Assembly (NCBI RefSeq): GCF_013215705.1
Contig: NZ_JABSQR010000005.1
Coordinates: 124,001-188,000, forward strand
DNA length: 64,000 nucleotides
Origin: Moritella sp.
Lineage (GTDB): Bacteria; Pseudomonadota; Gammaproteobacteria; Enterobacterales; Moritellaceae
Direction: 5' to 3'
The notes below the pieces were generated by a model, which saw only the letters and a list, made by a program, of their open reading frames with translations, made no database searches and was not told the origin of the DNA. The number at the start of each line of letters is the position of its first letter. Within the stretch, counting starts at the first letter, position 1. The position numbers were made by a program, and so were the translations under genes. Of the stretch, positions 1 to 9,106 are shown one piece after another.

Positions 1-1
1 A

Positions 2-733
2 TCCCCTTTATTACAATCGGCATTAAATCAACATGTCAGCGTCATTGAAGGCGGAGACGTTGGTCGCTGGATCTTACGTTATGCGGAACCTGCAGCAGGC
101 ATGAATATTCCAGATATTACCCAGGTATTAGCGCCGTTAGCGACTAATATCCAAGTATTAAATACCAGTATTGTCGGTTCTCAAATTGGCCAAGAGCTGG
201 CGGAACAAGGTGGTCTGGCACTGTTAGTATCGATGTTATGTATTATGGCTTATTTAAGCTATCGCTTTGAGTGGCGTTTGGCATCAGGTGCGTTATTTGC
301 CTTGGTGCATGATGTGCTATTTGTACTCGGGGTGTTTGCGGCATTGCAACTTGAGTTTAACTTGACGGTTTTTGCGGCGATATTGGCGATTATTGGCTAT
401 TCATTAAATGATTCGATAATTATCGGTGATCGTATCCGCGAGTTGCTTATTCTAAAACCGACATTAGCGATTGCAGATGTGAATAACCAAGCTATTTCGG
501 CAACCATATCTCGCACTCTGGTGACATCGGGCACGACATTAATGACGGTTTCAGCGTTATGGTTATTGGGAGGAGGGCCGTTAGATGGTTTTTCTATTGC
601 GATGTTTGTTGGCCTCATTGTCGGTACTTGGTCATCGATTGCAGTGGCAACGACATTACCAGAACTTTGGGGATTAAACGCTAGTCACTATCAGGTCGTT
701 GAATTAAAAGAGGATCTTACTGTCGGTAAATGA
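2..733 (+). CDS. secF: SecF, protein-export membrane protein, 5'-truncated
   Basis: C-terminal 243 codons of SecF, the partner of SecD that uses the proton-motive force to assist late steps of Sec protein translocation in the inner membrane. The reading frame is open from base 2, so the start lies outside the window; an ATG at 101 is internal. A periplasmic stretch is followed by about five hydrophobic helices, including the conserved run around FEWRLASGA, and the IIGYSLNDSIIIGDRIRE segment typical of SecF helix 4 (SecF/RND signature). SecD and YajC are expected upstream. A 250-bp gap without a clear terminator separates it from flrA. The identification is strong from motif recognition. Confidence 0.95.
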   Translation, partial: SPLLQSALNQHVSVIEGGDVGRWILRYAEPAAGMNIPDITQVLAPLATNIQVLNTSIVGSQIGQELAEQGGLALLVSMLCIMAYLSYRFEWRLASGALFALVHDVLFVLGVFAALQLEFNLTVFAAILAIIGYSLNDSIIIGDRIRELLILKPTLAIADVNNQAISATISRTLVTSGTTLMTVSALWLLGGGPLDGFSIAMFVGLIVGTWSSIAVATTLPELWGLNASHYQVVELKEDLTVGK

Positions 734-983
734 CCTTTAATTGTCATTAAGGTAAGCGTGTGGGTTTTATAATAAACTGATCTATTTGTATACACTGTGC
801 TATAGGACGGGCTATTTTTATCTGAATGCTAAATTAACTCCTATGATTGTTTCATCTTGATTTAGGAATGTGTACTATAGCGATGTCAATTAATTGGCGG
901 AGGTTAGTTTTTGACACACTTTAGCAGTCGTTAAGGTGATTTAATTATTTTAAGTTTAAGTAAGGTTTAGCCCAGGCTGTAAT

Positions 984-2453
984 ATGGATACTACTAAGTC
1001 AGTTTTTGTAATTGATGAGAATATTGAACGCAGACAAAATTTAGAAACGATCTTGTCCTTTCTTGGTGAAGGTTGGCAGAGTTACGATTCTCATATCGAT
1101 ATTAGCGCTAAGATCGATCTTGCCGCAAACAGTGTGATTGTCTCTTCAGACTGTTACTCTGAAACGGATTTATCGGCGTTATTTGATGCGAACCCAATGA
1201 ATCCATTTTTAACCTTTGGTACGCAAGTAAAAGTACCAGAGAAAGGTAATTTAATCGGCCATATCGAACTGCCTTTATCTTATCAGCAATTGACCTTGTT
1301 GCTTGGACGTTGCCAATCTTATCGTCAATGTGTGACGAGTAAGTTAGGTCAATCAGCGTCAGCGTCAAAAGCATTAATCAAGCAACTGGTTGGTCGTGGT
1401 GATGCCATCCAAAGTGTCCGTCACTTGATCATGCAAGTGGCGTCAAAAGGCGCTAATGTATTAGTGCTGGGTGAGTCGGGCACGGGTAAAGAAGTCATTG
1501 CCCGTTCAATTCATGATGCGTCATCACGCAGTGACGGTCCGTTTGTACCGATTAACTGTGGTGCGATCCCCGCCGAATTATTAGAAAGTGAATTGTTTGG
1601 TCATGAAAAAGGCGCATTCACTGGTGCATTCTCGGCGCGCAAAGGCCGTTTTGAGCTTGCCAGTGGTGGGACATTATTTCTTGATGAAATTGGTGATATG
1701 CCGCAGCCAATGCAAGTGAAATTATTACGGGTGTTACAAGAGCGCGTTTTTGAACGCGTGGGTGGCAGTAAAACAATTAAAGCCGATGTGCGTGTTATCG
1801 CGGCCACACACCGTAATTTAGAAAAAATGATCCTTGATGGTGAATTCCGTGAAGATCTCTATTACCGTTTAAATGTGTTTCCAATTGAAAGCCCGGCCCT
1901 GCGTGAGCGTCCAGATGATATTCCGTTATTGATCCAAGAGTTATTACGTCGTCACGAAGCTGAACATGATGCCACGATCTTATTTACGCAACGGGCTATG
2001 GAGTCGTTAATGCAACACTCATGGCCAGGTAATGTCCGTGAGTTATCAAATCTGATTGAACGTCTACTTATCATGACGGCAGGTAATATTGTTGATCTCG
2101 GGGAGTTACCGGCGAAGTACCGTTATAACGATGATGGCGAAAGCCAAGTGATATGCTCTGAGGTTCCCACTGAGTTAGCCGAGCATGATGCTATCTCTGC
2201 TATGTTTAGTGATGAAATTTTTGTTGACGCAGAAAAAGAGCCACAAGAAGATGGTTTCTTCTCAATGCCAAGTAGCCTGCCAGAAACGGGGGTTAATCTT
2301 AAAGAAATGTTGGCTGAATTTGAAATTGATATGATCAAGCAAGCCTTAGATCAACAAGTATATGTTGTGGCTCGAGCGGCAGATCAATTAGGCATGCGCC
2401 GAACAACCTTGGTTGAAAAAATGCGTAAATACGGATTGCAAAAAGAAGCCTAA
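984..2453 (+). CDS. flrA: FlrA, sigma-54-dependent master activator of polar flagellar genes
   Basis: 489-aa enhancer-binding protein of the FlrA/FleQ type, the top regulator of polar flagellum synthesis. The N-terminal FleQ-type receiver-like domain spans about residues 6-120; it shows D11 and E13 but no canonical phosphorylation aspartate set. A sigma-54 AAA+ domain covers about 135-375, with Walker A GESGTGKE near 163, the sigma-54-contacting GAFTGA loop at about 210 and Walker B LFLDEIGD near 232. A Fis-type helix-turn-helix lies near 450-485. It is monocistronic, with a terminator at 2502-2534. In Vibrio, FlrA activates flrBC and class II operons and its family can bind cyclic di-GMP; that is known for the family and inferred here. 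The sigma-54 sites downstream fit this role. Confidence 0.95.
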   Translation: MDTTKSVFVIDENIERRQNLETILSFLGEGWQSYDSHIDISAKIDLAANSVIVSSDCYSETDLSALFDANPMNPFLTFGTQVKVPEKGNLIGHIELPLSYQQLTLLLGRCQSYRQCVTSKLGQSASASKALIKQLVGRGDAIQSVRHLIMQVASKGANVLVLGESGTGKEVIARSIHDASSRSDGPFVPINCGAIPAELLESELFGHEKGAFTGAFSARKGRFELASGGTLFLDEIGDMPQPMQVKLLRVLQERVFERVGGSKTIKADVRVIAATHRNLEKMILDGEFREDLYYRLNVFPIESPALRERPDDIPLLIQELLRRHEAEHDATILFTQRAMESLMQHSWPGNVRELSNLIERLLIMTAGNIVDLGELPAKYRYNDDGESQVICSEVPTELAEHDAISAMFSDEIFVDAEKEPQEDGFFSMPSSLPETGVNLKEMLAEFEIDMIKQALDQQVYVVARAADQLGMRRTTLVEKMRKYGLQKEA

Positions 2454-2501
2454 ATAAGTGTAGTTCAATGCAAATAAAATAATAATTTTTTATTCAAATC
2501 C

Positions 2502-2534
2502 AAAAGCTCAACATGATGTTGGGCTTTTTTATTT
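2502..2534 (+). terminator. Rho-independent terminator after flrA
   Basis: A stem of AAAAGCTCAACAT with ATGTTGGGCTTTT (one G-T pair) around a very short loop is followed by a T-run. It lies 49 nt after the flrA stop and isolates flrA from flrBC. Confidence 0.85.
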
Positions 2535-2564
2535 AAAATCATGTGGTTACAGATACTTTTTAAT

Positions 2565-2580
2565 TGGCACACTAAATGCA
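2565..2580 (+). promoter_or_regulatory. Sigma-54 promoter of flrBC
   Basis: TGGCACACTAAATGCA has the -24 GG and -12 GC separated by exactly 10 nt and a perfect TGGCAC half. It lies 39 nt upstream of the flrB start. FlrA with sigma-54 is the known activator of flrBC in Vibrio. Confidence 0.85.
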
Positions 2581-2618
2581 TTATTTGGTGTGAGTCAATT
2601 TTTTAGCGGAGTGCTACC

Positions 2619-3674
2619 ATGGTACAAGAATCTTATCCCGGCGAATTAGCAGAACTACGAGCGCACAAAGATCGTAGTGAAAAGTTAGTCGAAGCATTGC
2701 CGTCAGGATTGGTGATTCTGGATGGTAACGGTATTGTCATTGAAGTCAATAAAGTGGCTGTGCAATTACTGGGTGAATCGTTGATGGGGTCGCGTTGGAT
2801 GGATGTTATTCAGCGTGCGTTTACCCCCAAAGAAGATGACGGCCATGAGGTCTCATTAAAAAATGGTTGTAAAGTACAGTTGTCTATCACTACGCTTGGC
2901 TCACAGCCGGGTCAATTAATTATGTTGACTGATTTAACCTATACACGGCATTTACAAGAGCGTGTTAGCCATATGAAACAGTTGTCGTCATTAGGGCGAA
3001 TGGTCGCGTCATTAGCACATCAAATCCGTACACCATTATCAGCGGCCTTATTATACGGCTCTAATCTGGCCAACCCGAATCTCCCTCCTGCTACTCGGCA
3101 GCGCTTTCAAAGCAAGTTAATTCAGCGTCTTAATGATCTGGAAAATCAAGTTAACGACATGCTGCTTTTTGCTCGTACCGGTAAAGATTTAGTGGTTGAA
3201 GAGATCTCATTACAGAATTTATTAGTCCAAGTACAAGCGGGCAGTGAAGCTATGATGTTACAGACAAACAGTAACATGCAAGTCACCTTGCCAGAGCCCG
3301 ACTTATTAATCTTAGCGAATCGCAATGCACTCTCTAGCGCGATTGGTAATTTGATACAAAATGCCTTACACGCTTGTGGGCAGGGCGCCAACCTCGCCAT
3401 CTCTGCCATTCGCTCTGGCGATGATAAAGTCGCCATTGTGGTTTCTGATGATGGTCCCGGGATTGCGAAACATATGCAAGCAAAAATTTTAGAACCTTTC
3501 TTTACCACTAAGTCACAAGGCACGGGTCTTGGTCTGGCTGTGGTACAAAGTGTGGTCAAAGCGCACCATGGCAGTTTGGAGTTAGACTCAACTGAAGGTG
3601 AAGGCAGTCATTTTAGTATAATCGTACCGCTACATCGTGTAGCAGCACCTCAATCAATGGTAATAGGCGGATAA
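2619..3674 (+). CDS. flrB: FlrB, sensor histidine kinase for flagellar class III genes
   Basis: 351-aa soluble histidine kinase (FlrB/FleS family). An N-terminal PAS-like domain spans about 20-110. The HisKA domain contains the phospho-acceptor H134 in LAHQIRTP. The C-terminal HATPase carries the N box (NLIQNALHAC), the G1 box (DDGPGIA) and the G2 region (GTGLGLAVV). No membrane segments are visible, so it should act in the cytoplasm. It phosphorylates the downstream response regulator FlrC, whose start lies 4 nt after the flrB stop, indicating coupled expression. The ATG follows a GGAG-like ribosome site. Transcription most likely starts at the sigma-54 site at 2565-2580. Confidence 0.94.
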   Translation: MVQESYPGELAELRAHKDRSEKLVEALPSGLVILDGNGIVIEVNKVAVQLLGESLMGSRWMDVIQRAFTPKEDDGHEVSLKNGCKVQLSITTLGSQPGQLIMLTDLTYTRHLQERVSHMKQLSSLGRMVASLAHQIRTPLSAALLYGSNLANPNLPPATRQRFQSKLIQRLNDLENQVNDMLLFARTGKDLVVEEISLQNLLVQVQAGSEAMMLQTNSNMQVTLPEPDLLILANRNALSSAIGNLIQNALHACGQGANLAISAIRSGDDKVAIVVSDDGPGIAKHMQAKILEPFFTTKSQGTGLGLAVVQSVVKAHHGSLELDSTEGEGSHFSIIVPLHRVAAPQSMVIGG

Positions 3675-3678
3675 CAGT

Positions 3679-5070
3679 ATGTCCCATTCTCAAATTCTTG
3701 TTGTTGAAGATGATCTTGGTCTTCGTGAAGCCTTGGTTGATACCCTATTAATGGCTGGTTATGAATGCGATGAAGTTGATAGCGGCGAAAGCGCACTCAT
3801 TGCATTAGGCAAAAAAACCTATGATATGGTCGTCAGTGATGTCCAAATGGGTGGCATGACTGGATTAACCTTACTGCATAATATTAAACAAAAATATCCA
3901 GATTTACCGGTATTGTTAATGACGGCGTATGCCAGAGTGAATGATGCGGTAACGGCAATGCGTAATGGTGCTGTGGATTACATAGGTAAGCCTTTCTCGC
4001 CAGAAGTACTGATTAATCAGGTGGGTCGTTATGTACCGCCACAAAAAGTGGTTAAACGCACACCGTGTTATGGAGACATAAAGACTGAGCAGCTATTAAG
4101 TTTGGCGCGTAAAGTGGCTAAATCCGATGCAACTGTGATGGTGACAGGCCCAAGTGGTACGGGTAAAGAAGTGCTATCACGTTATATTCATGATAATTCG
4201 CTGCGTTATGATGGTCCATTTGTGGCAATTAACTGCGCTGCGATCCCGGAAAACATGCTAGAAGCAACCCTATTTGGTTATGAGAAAGGGGCATTTACGG
4301 GCGCGATACAAGCCTGTCCAGGTAAATTTGAACAGGCACAAAATGGCACCATCTTGCTGGATGAAATCTCGGAAATGGCGTTGTCGCTACAAGTTAAACT
4401 ATTACGGGTATTGCAAGAGCGTGAAGTCGAGCGCTTAGGCAGCCGTAAAACCATTAAGCTTAATATACGCGTTATTGCGACCAGTAACCGTAATATGAAA
4501 CAAGCTGTAGCCAATGGTGACTTCAGAGAAGATTTATATTATCGCCTCAATGTATTCCCATTAGTTTGGTTACCATTAACCGAACGCAAAGGTGATATTT
4601 TACCGATAGCAGAGCATTTATTAAAATTACACTGTAAGCAAAATAATATTCCAATACTAGAGTTACTTAACTGCGCGAAGGCGAAGTTACAGATTTATCA
4701 TTGGCCGGGTAATGTGCGTGAATTAGACAACGTGATCCAACGCGCAATGATTTTAGCTGTCGATGGACAGATTAAGAATGAAGATCTGATTTTAGAAGAT
4801 TTTTCTGCTGCTAATTTTCAAGCGCCAGCGTTAAATATGCAAGCACCGCAATTACAGGTTAACGCTGAAATACCAGCGCGAAGTGTAGACCAGCTTACTG
4901 AACCTTTAGGTAATGAACTACGTCAGCAAGAATATCAAATTATTTTGGAAACCTTGATTGGCTGTCATGGTGTTCGTAAGAACGTATCAGAGAAATTGGG
5001 TATTAGTCCACGCACGTTACGTTATAAATTAGCAAAAATGCGTGAACAAGGAATTGAAATCCCCGCGTAA
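3679..5070 (+). CDS. flrC: FlrC, sigma-54-dependent flagellar response regulator
   Basis: 463-aa NtrC-type response regulator. The receiver domain (about 5-120) has the phospho-acceptor D54 in VVSDVQM and K104 in the GKPFSPE stretch. The AAA+ domain (about 135-365) has Walker A GPSGTGKE near 157, GAFTGA near 204 and Walker B ILLDEISEM. A Fis-type helix-turn-helix lies near 425-460 (GISPRTLRYKL). Phosphorylated by FlrB, it activates the basal-body, hook and flagellin genes with sigma-54. It ends the flrBC operon; a strong terminator at 5088-5122 follows. Targets inside this window probably include the fliE and fliK promoters, although FlrA could also act there. Confidence 0.95.
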   Translation: MSHSQILVVEDDLGLREALVDTLLMAGYECDEVDSGESALIALGKKTYDMVVSDVQMGGMTGLTLLHNIKQKYPDLPVLLMTAYARVNDAVTAMRNGAVDYIGKPFSPEVLINQVGRYVPPQKVVKRTPCYGDIKTEQLLSLARKVAKSDATVMVTGPSGTGKEVLSRYIHDNSLRYDGPFVAINCAAIPENMLEATLFGYEKGAFTGAIQACPGKFEQAQNGTILLDEISEMALSLQVKLLRVLQEREVERLGSRKTIKLNIRVIATSNRNMKQAVANGDFREDLYYRLNVFPLVWLPLTERKGDILPIAEHLLKLHCKQNNIPILELLNCAKAKLQIYHWPGNVRELDNVIQRAMILAVDGQIKNEDLILEDFSAANFQAPALNMQAPQLQVNAEIPARSVDQLTEPLGNELRQQEYQIILETLIGCHGVRKNVSEKLGISPRTLRYKLAKMREQGIEIPA

Positions 5071-5087
5071 TGACGAGTAAGTATCTT

Positions 5088-5122
5088 AAAGGCCGCAATT
5101 GATTGAAATTGCGGCCTTTTTT
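5088..5122 (+). terminator. Rho-independent terminator after flrC
   Basis: A 13-bp stem, AAAGGCCGCAATT with its complement, is followed by a run of T. It starts 17 nt after flrC and separates flrBC from the fliE operon. Confidence 0.92.
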
Positions 5123-5124
5123 GT

Positions 5125-5140
5125 TGGCATAACAATTGCT
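5125..5140 (+). promoter_or_regulatory. Sigma-54 promoter of fliEFGHIJ
   Basis: TGGCATAACAATTGCT gives GG-N10-GC with the preferred TTGC at -12. It lies 41 nt upstream of the fliE ATG and abuts the flrC terminator. Confidence 0.85.
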
Positions 5141-5180
5141 TAATTGAAGTAGGTCAAAAATATGACAACGAGGATAATCA

Positions 5181-5510
5181 ATGAACATCGCAGCCAATAA
5201 TCTTTACTCTGAAATGCAAAGCATGTCGTTACAAGCGACTAAATTTGAAGCAGATCCTACCGCGCTAAAAGCGCCAGCCACGACATCCGCTAGTTTTGGT
5301 GATATGTTGCAGCAAGCAATTGATAATGTGAACGGATTACAGCAAAATACTGGCGATTTACGCACCCGTTTTGATCAAGGTGATCGCAGTGTATCCCTAA
5401 GTGATGTTATGATAGCATCGCAAAAATCTGGGGTAGCATTCGATGCTACGGTACAGGTTCGTAATAAATTGATCGAATCTTATAAAGAAATAATGAGTAT
5501 GCCTGTTTAA
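5181..5510 (+). CDS. fliE: FliE, flagellar hook-basal body junction protein
   Basis: 109-aa FliE, which joins the MS ring (FliF) to the proximal rod and is one of the first substrates of the flagellar export apparatus. The sequence is hydrophilic, with the family signature SFGDMLQQAIDNVNGLQ near 40-57 and the C-terminal KLIESYKEIMSMPV helix typical of FliE. It has the normal family length. It is the first gene of the operon, 41 nt after a sigma-54 promoter, and precedes fliF by 22 nt. Confidence 0.95.
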   Translation: MNIAANNLYSEMQSMSLQATKFEADPTALKAPATTSASFGDMLQQAIDNVNGLQQNTGDLRTRFDQGDRSVSLSDVMIASQKSGVAFDATVQVRNKLIESYKEIMSMPV

Positions 5511-5532
5511 TTTCGGGTAAAGGAGTAACTCT

Positions 5533-7242
5533 GTGGCTGATACAGCTTCAAATACAGGTATCGTCAGTAATAACGATATGGATAATGATTTAGCGCAATT
5601 AGATGAGAATGAGCAAAAAAGCTCAGCATTTGGTTTTTTCACCAATGCCGATATCTTACGTCAAATCATTCTAATTTTAGCATTAGCGATCTCGCTAACC
5701 TTAGTAGTATTTATTTTACTGTGGGGTAAAGAACCTGAAATGCGTCCTTTAGGCACGTATCAAACAGCTGAACTTATTGAAACCCTCGATTTTTTAGACC
5801 AAGAGAAAATAGATTATACCATTAATGGTGACACGGTTTCTGTCCCCGCAGAACAATACCAAAACATTAAACTCCGTTTACGCCGCTCTGGATTAACAAC
5901 GACAGTACTACAAGGTGACGATATCTTAATGCAAGATATGGGCTTTGGTGTTAGTCAACGGGTCGAACGAGAACGTTTGAAGCTGGGTCGTGAACGTCAA
6001 ATCGCACGCGCATTAGAAGAATTTAAGCAGGTATCGAAAGCACAGGTATTACTCGCGATCCCGAAAGAAAATGTATTTGCTAAACGCAATAAAAAACCCA
6101 GTGCAACAGTGGTGTTGACGGTGCGTAATAGTGCAGCTCTTTCACAAGAAAATATCGACTCTATGGTGCAATTAGTTGCTTCTGCCGTACAAGGTTTAGA
6201 ACCAACTCGTGTGACATTAACCGATCAAAATGGCCGTTTACTTAACTCTGGCAGCCAAGACATGTTGGCTGCAAAAGGTCGACGTGAATTTGAAATGGTA
6301 AAAAATCATGAACGAGAGTACCGTACAAAAATTGATTCTATTCTTATTCCTATCTTAGGTGTGAGTAATTATACCGCTGAAGTTGATGTATCAATGGACT
6401 TTAGTGTGACAGAGCAGACGCAAAAACGCTTTAACCCCGATTTACCGGCAGTACGCAGTGAGATGTTACTTGAACGTCAATCGTTTGGTAATGGTAATCA
6501 AGGCATTCCTGGTGCATTAACCAATCAACCGCCGCTCGATGCTGATATACCAGAAGAAGCTGGTGCTGGTAATGCCGCGGCGCGTCCTATTGGCCAATCT
6601 CAAAAAGAATCCACCAGAAACTATGAACTTGATACCACGATTAGTCACACTAAATCACAAACGGGTGTTATTCAGCGTTTAAGTGTCTCGGTTGCGATCG
6701 ATTACATTAACAGTATTGGCGCCGATGGTGCGTTGGTGAGAGAGCCGCGCAGCCAAGCTGAAATTGCTAATATACGCCGTGTATTACAAGGTGGTATTGG
6801 TTTTAATGTTAATCGTGGTGATAGCTTAGAAGTGGTTGCGATCCCATTTAATCGCCCAGAATTAACCGCGATGACAGACCTGCCTATTTGGGAAGAAGAA
6901 TGGTTCTGGCGTGCGATCCGTATCGCCGCGAGCTTACTGGTCATTGTGGTATTAATCATGGCAATTATTCGACCTATGATTAAACGCTTAATTAACAACG
7001 AGCCGGAAGAAAACTTAGACGATTTAGATTTAGGTATCAGTGCGATTGAAAATGATGAAGACATGCAGTTGCTGACGGCCGATGCCGAAGGTGATACTGA
7101 TTTTGCAATGCGCAGTGGTCATTTACAGTTACCTAACTTACACAAAGATGAAGACTTGCTCGAAGCGGTTCGTGCACTGGTTGCTAACGAACCAGACTTA
7201 ACTGCATTAGTGATTAAAGAATGGATGATAGAAGATGCCTGA
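5533..7242 (+). CDS. fliF: FliF, flagellar MS-ring protein
   Basis: 569-aa FliF that forms the membrane-embedded MS ring on which the rotor and export gate are built. One transmembrane helix is near residues 42-62 and a second near 458-480; between them lies the YscJ/FliF ring-building domain. The charged C-terminus (LLEAVRALVANEPDLTALVIKEW) is the FliG-binding tail. The start is GTG with AAAGGAG 8 nt upstream. The end overlaps the fliG start by 8 nt, suggesting translational coupling. The length matches family members. Confidence 0.96.
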   Translation: MADTASNTGIVSNNDMDNDLAQLDENEQKSSAFGFFTNADILRQIILILALAISLTLVVFILLWGKEPEMRPLGTYQTAELIETLDFLDQEKIDYTINGDTVSVPAEQYQNIKLRLRRSGLTTTVLQGDDILMQDMGFGVSQRVERERLKLGRERQIARALEEFKQVSKAQVLLAIPKENVFAKRNKKPSATVVLTVRNSAALSQENIDSMVQLVASAVQGLEPTRVTLTDQNGRLLNSGSQDMLAAKGRREFEMVKNHEREYRTKIDSILIPILGVSNYTAEVDVSMDFSVTEQTQKRFNPDLPAVRSEMLLERQSFGNGNQGIPGALTNQPPLDADIPEEAGAGNAAARPIGQSQKESTRNYELDTTISHTKSQTGVIQRLSVSVAIDYINSIGADGALVREPRSQAEIANIRRVLQGGIGFNVNRGDSLEVVAIPFNRPELTAMTDLPIWEEEWFWRAIRIAASLLVIVVLIMAIIRPMIKRLINNEPEENLDDLDLGISAIENDEDMQLLTADAEGDTDFAMRSGHLQLPNLHKDEDLLEAVRALVANEPDLTALVIKEWMIEDA

Positions 7243-8278
7243 TTCAAATAAACAAGTAGCAACGACAGAAAAATTTGATGCAACTACCTTAAATGGTATT
7301 GAACGTTCTGCGATCTTAATGTTGAGTTTAAATGAAGATGATGCGGCGACTATATTTCGTCAGTTAGAGCCGAAGCAAGTACAGCGTTTGGGTATGGCAA
7401 TGGCATCAATGAAAGATTTTTCTCAGGTGAAAGTAGCGGGTGTGCATCGTGCGTTTATTGATGATATCCAAAAGTTCACTAATATTGGTGTCGGTAGTGA
7501 AGATTTTGTTCGTAACGCCTTAACAGCAGCGCTCGGTGCAGATAAAGCCGGTAATCTGGTTGATCAAATCATCATGGGCAGTGGCGCCAAAGGTCTTGAT
7601 TCATTGAAATGGATGGACGCTCGTCAGGTTGCCAATATTATTCATAATGAGCATCCTCAGATCCAAACCATTGTATTGTCTTATTTAGAACCTGAGCAGT
7701 CAGCTGAAATTTTATCGCAGTTCCAAGATAAAGTACGTATCGATTTAATGTTGCGTATTGCTAATCTAGAAGAAGTTCAACCCGCCGCGTTACATGAATT
7801 AAATGAGATCATGGAGAAACAGTTTGCGGGCCAATCTGGCGCCCAAGCCGCGAAGATGGGTGGCTTGAAAGCGGCTGCCAATATTATGAACTATCTCGAT
7901 ACCAATATCGAAGGGCAGTTAATGGATGCTATTCGTGAATCTGACGAAGATATCAGTCAGCAGATCCAAGACCTTATGTTTGTATTTGAAAACCTTATTG
8001 ATGTTGATGATCGTGGTATTCAGGCATTATTGCGTGAAGTGGCACAAGATCAATTACAAAAAGCGCTTAAAGGTGCGGATGATCAGCTTAAAGATAAGAT
8101 CTTTAAAAACATGTCGAAACGTCAAGTCGAAATGCTGGAAGACGATCTGGAAGCAATGGGACCTATTCGGGTGAGTGAAGTGGAATCTGCGCAGAAAGAG
8201 ATCTTATCTATTGCGCGTCGTTTAGCTGATAGCGGTGACATAATGCTCGGCGGAGGCGGTGGCGATGACTTCTTATAA
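7235..8278 (+). CDS. fliG: FliG, rotor/switch protein
   Basis: 347-aa FliG of the C-ring, which binds FliF on one side and interacts with the stator MotA/PomA through its C-terminal domain. The N-terminal domain starts at GIERSAILMLSL; the middle domain contains the FliM-binding EHPQIQTIVLSYL (EHPQ motif). The C-terminal domain (about 240-335) carries the charged torque helix, including DDRGIQALLREV. An unusual glycine-rich tail (GGGGGDDFL) follows. The start codon lies inside the fliF end, so expression is coupled. Confidence 0.96.
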   Translation: MPDSNKQVATTEKFDATTLNGIERSAILMLSLNEDDAATIFRQLEPKQVQRLGMAMASMKDFSQVKVAGVHRAFIDDIQKFTNIGVGSEDFVRNALTAALGADKAGNLVDQIIMGSGAKGLDSLKWMDARQVANIIHNEHPQIQTIVLSYLEPEQSAEILSQFQDKVRIDLMLRIANLEEVQPAALHELNEIMEKQFAGQSGAQAAKMGGLKAAANIMNYLDTNIEGQLMDAIRESDEDISQQIQDLMFVFENLIDVDDRGIQALLREVAQDQLQKALKGADDQLKDKIFKNMSKRQVEMLEDDLEAMGPIRVSEVESAQKEILSIARRLADSGDIMLGGGGGDDFL

Positions 8279-8299
8279 GTACATGACCCTTGATGGCAT

Positions 8300-9106
8300 A
8301 TGGCTATGAACGACAGTTTAAAGTCTACTATCCCGCAGATTAAAGCGAGTGATGAGCATCAAATAGAAGATTGGTATTTACCAGAGTTTGAGAATACCCA
8401 AGCTGCAGTGCTTAATACCAATGCACTCGGGATGAAGCATGACTGGTATGAAGGTAAGCGTACTGATGAGCCGGCCGAAGAGATTGATCCTCAGCCAATG
8501 ACTGCAGAAGAGCTTGACGCAATACGCCAGGCGGCTTATGAAGACGGTTACAATGAAGGTAAAGAACAAGGCTATCAGGATGGTTTAGCGAGCGGCACGA
8601 CTGAAGGTCTTAGCCAAGGTGAAGCGCAAGGCCAAGAGCAGGGACTTGCACAAGGGTTAGCTGATGGCCAACAGCAGATAGCGGATAAAGCCGCAGTATG
8701 GGAACAGCTACAAACGCAAATGCATACGCCTTTAGCCGCCGTAAATAGCGAAGTTGAAAACGAATTAATTCGTGTTGCGACCGGCTTAGCAGAAGAATTA
8801 ATTAAGACCGAAGTGACATTTAATCACGATATATTGTTGCAAACATTAAAATTAGCCTTGGATGTGTTACCTGTTCTTGAGCAAAAAATTACCATTACAT
8901 TACATCCTGATGATTTAGCCGTAATCAATGAATACTACGCCACTGAAGAATGTGTAAAACGGGGTTGGGTATTAATCTCAGAGCCGATGATGAAACAAGG
9001 TGATTTAGTTATTAACAACGAAGTCTCTTCGGTAGAACTGTTAATGGAACAACGTATTAAACAAATGATGCGTCAATTTCTTATTGCTAATAAACCGGGC
9101 GCATAA
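8300..9106 (+). CDS. fliH: FliH, flagellar export ATPase regulator/stator
   Basis: 268-aa FliH, the peripheral stalk-like partner and negative regulator of the export ATPase FliI. The central part (about 90-125) has the GxxxG-type repeats characteristic of FliH (for example [18 protein letters not shown]), and the C-terminal part (about 150-260) is the V-ATPase E-subunit-like FliH domain. The start at 8300 is ATG; a second ATG 6 nt downstream is an alternative. The stop overlaps the fliI start by one base. Confidence 0.92.
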   Translation: MAMNDSLKSTIPQIKASDEHQIEDWYLPEFENTQAAVLNTNALGMKHDWYEGKRTDEPAEEIDPQPMTAEELDAIRQAAYEDGYNEGKEQGYQDGLASGTTEGLSQGEAQGQEQGLAQGLADGQQQIADKAAVWEQLQTQMHTPLAAVNSEVENELIRVATGLAEELIKTEVTFNHDILLQTLKLALDVLPVLEQKITITLHPDDLAVINEYYATEECVKRGWVLISEPMMKQGDLVINNEVSSVELLMEQRIKQMMRQFLIANKPGA

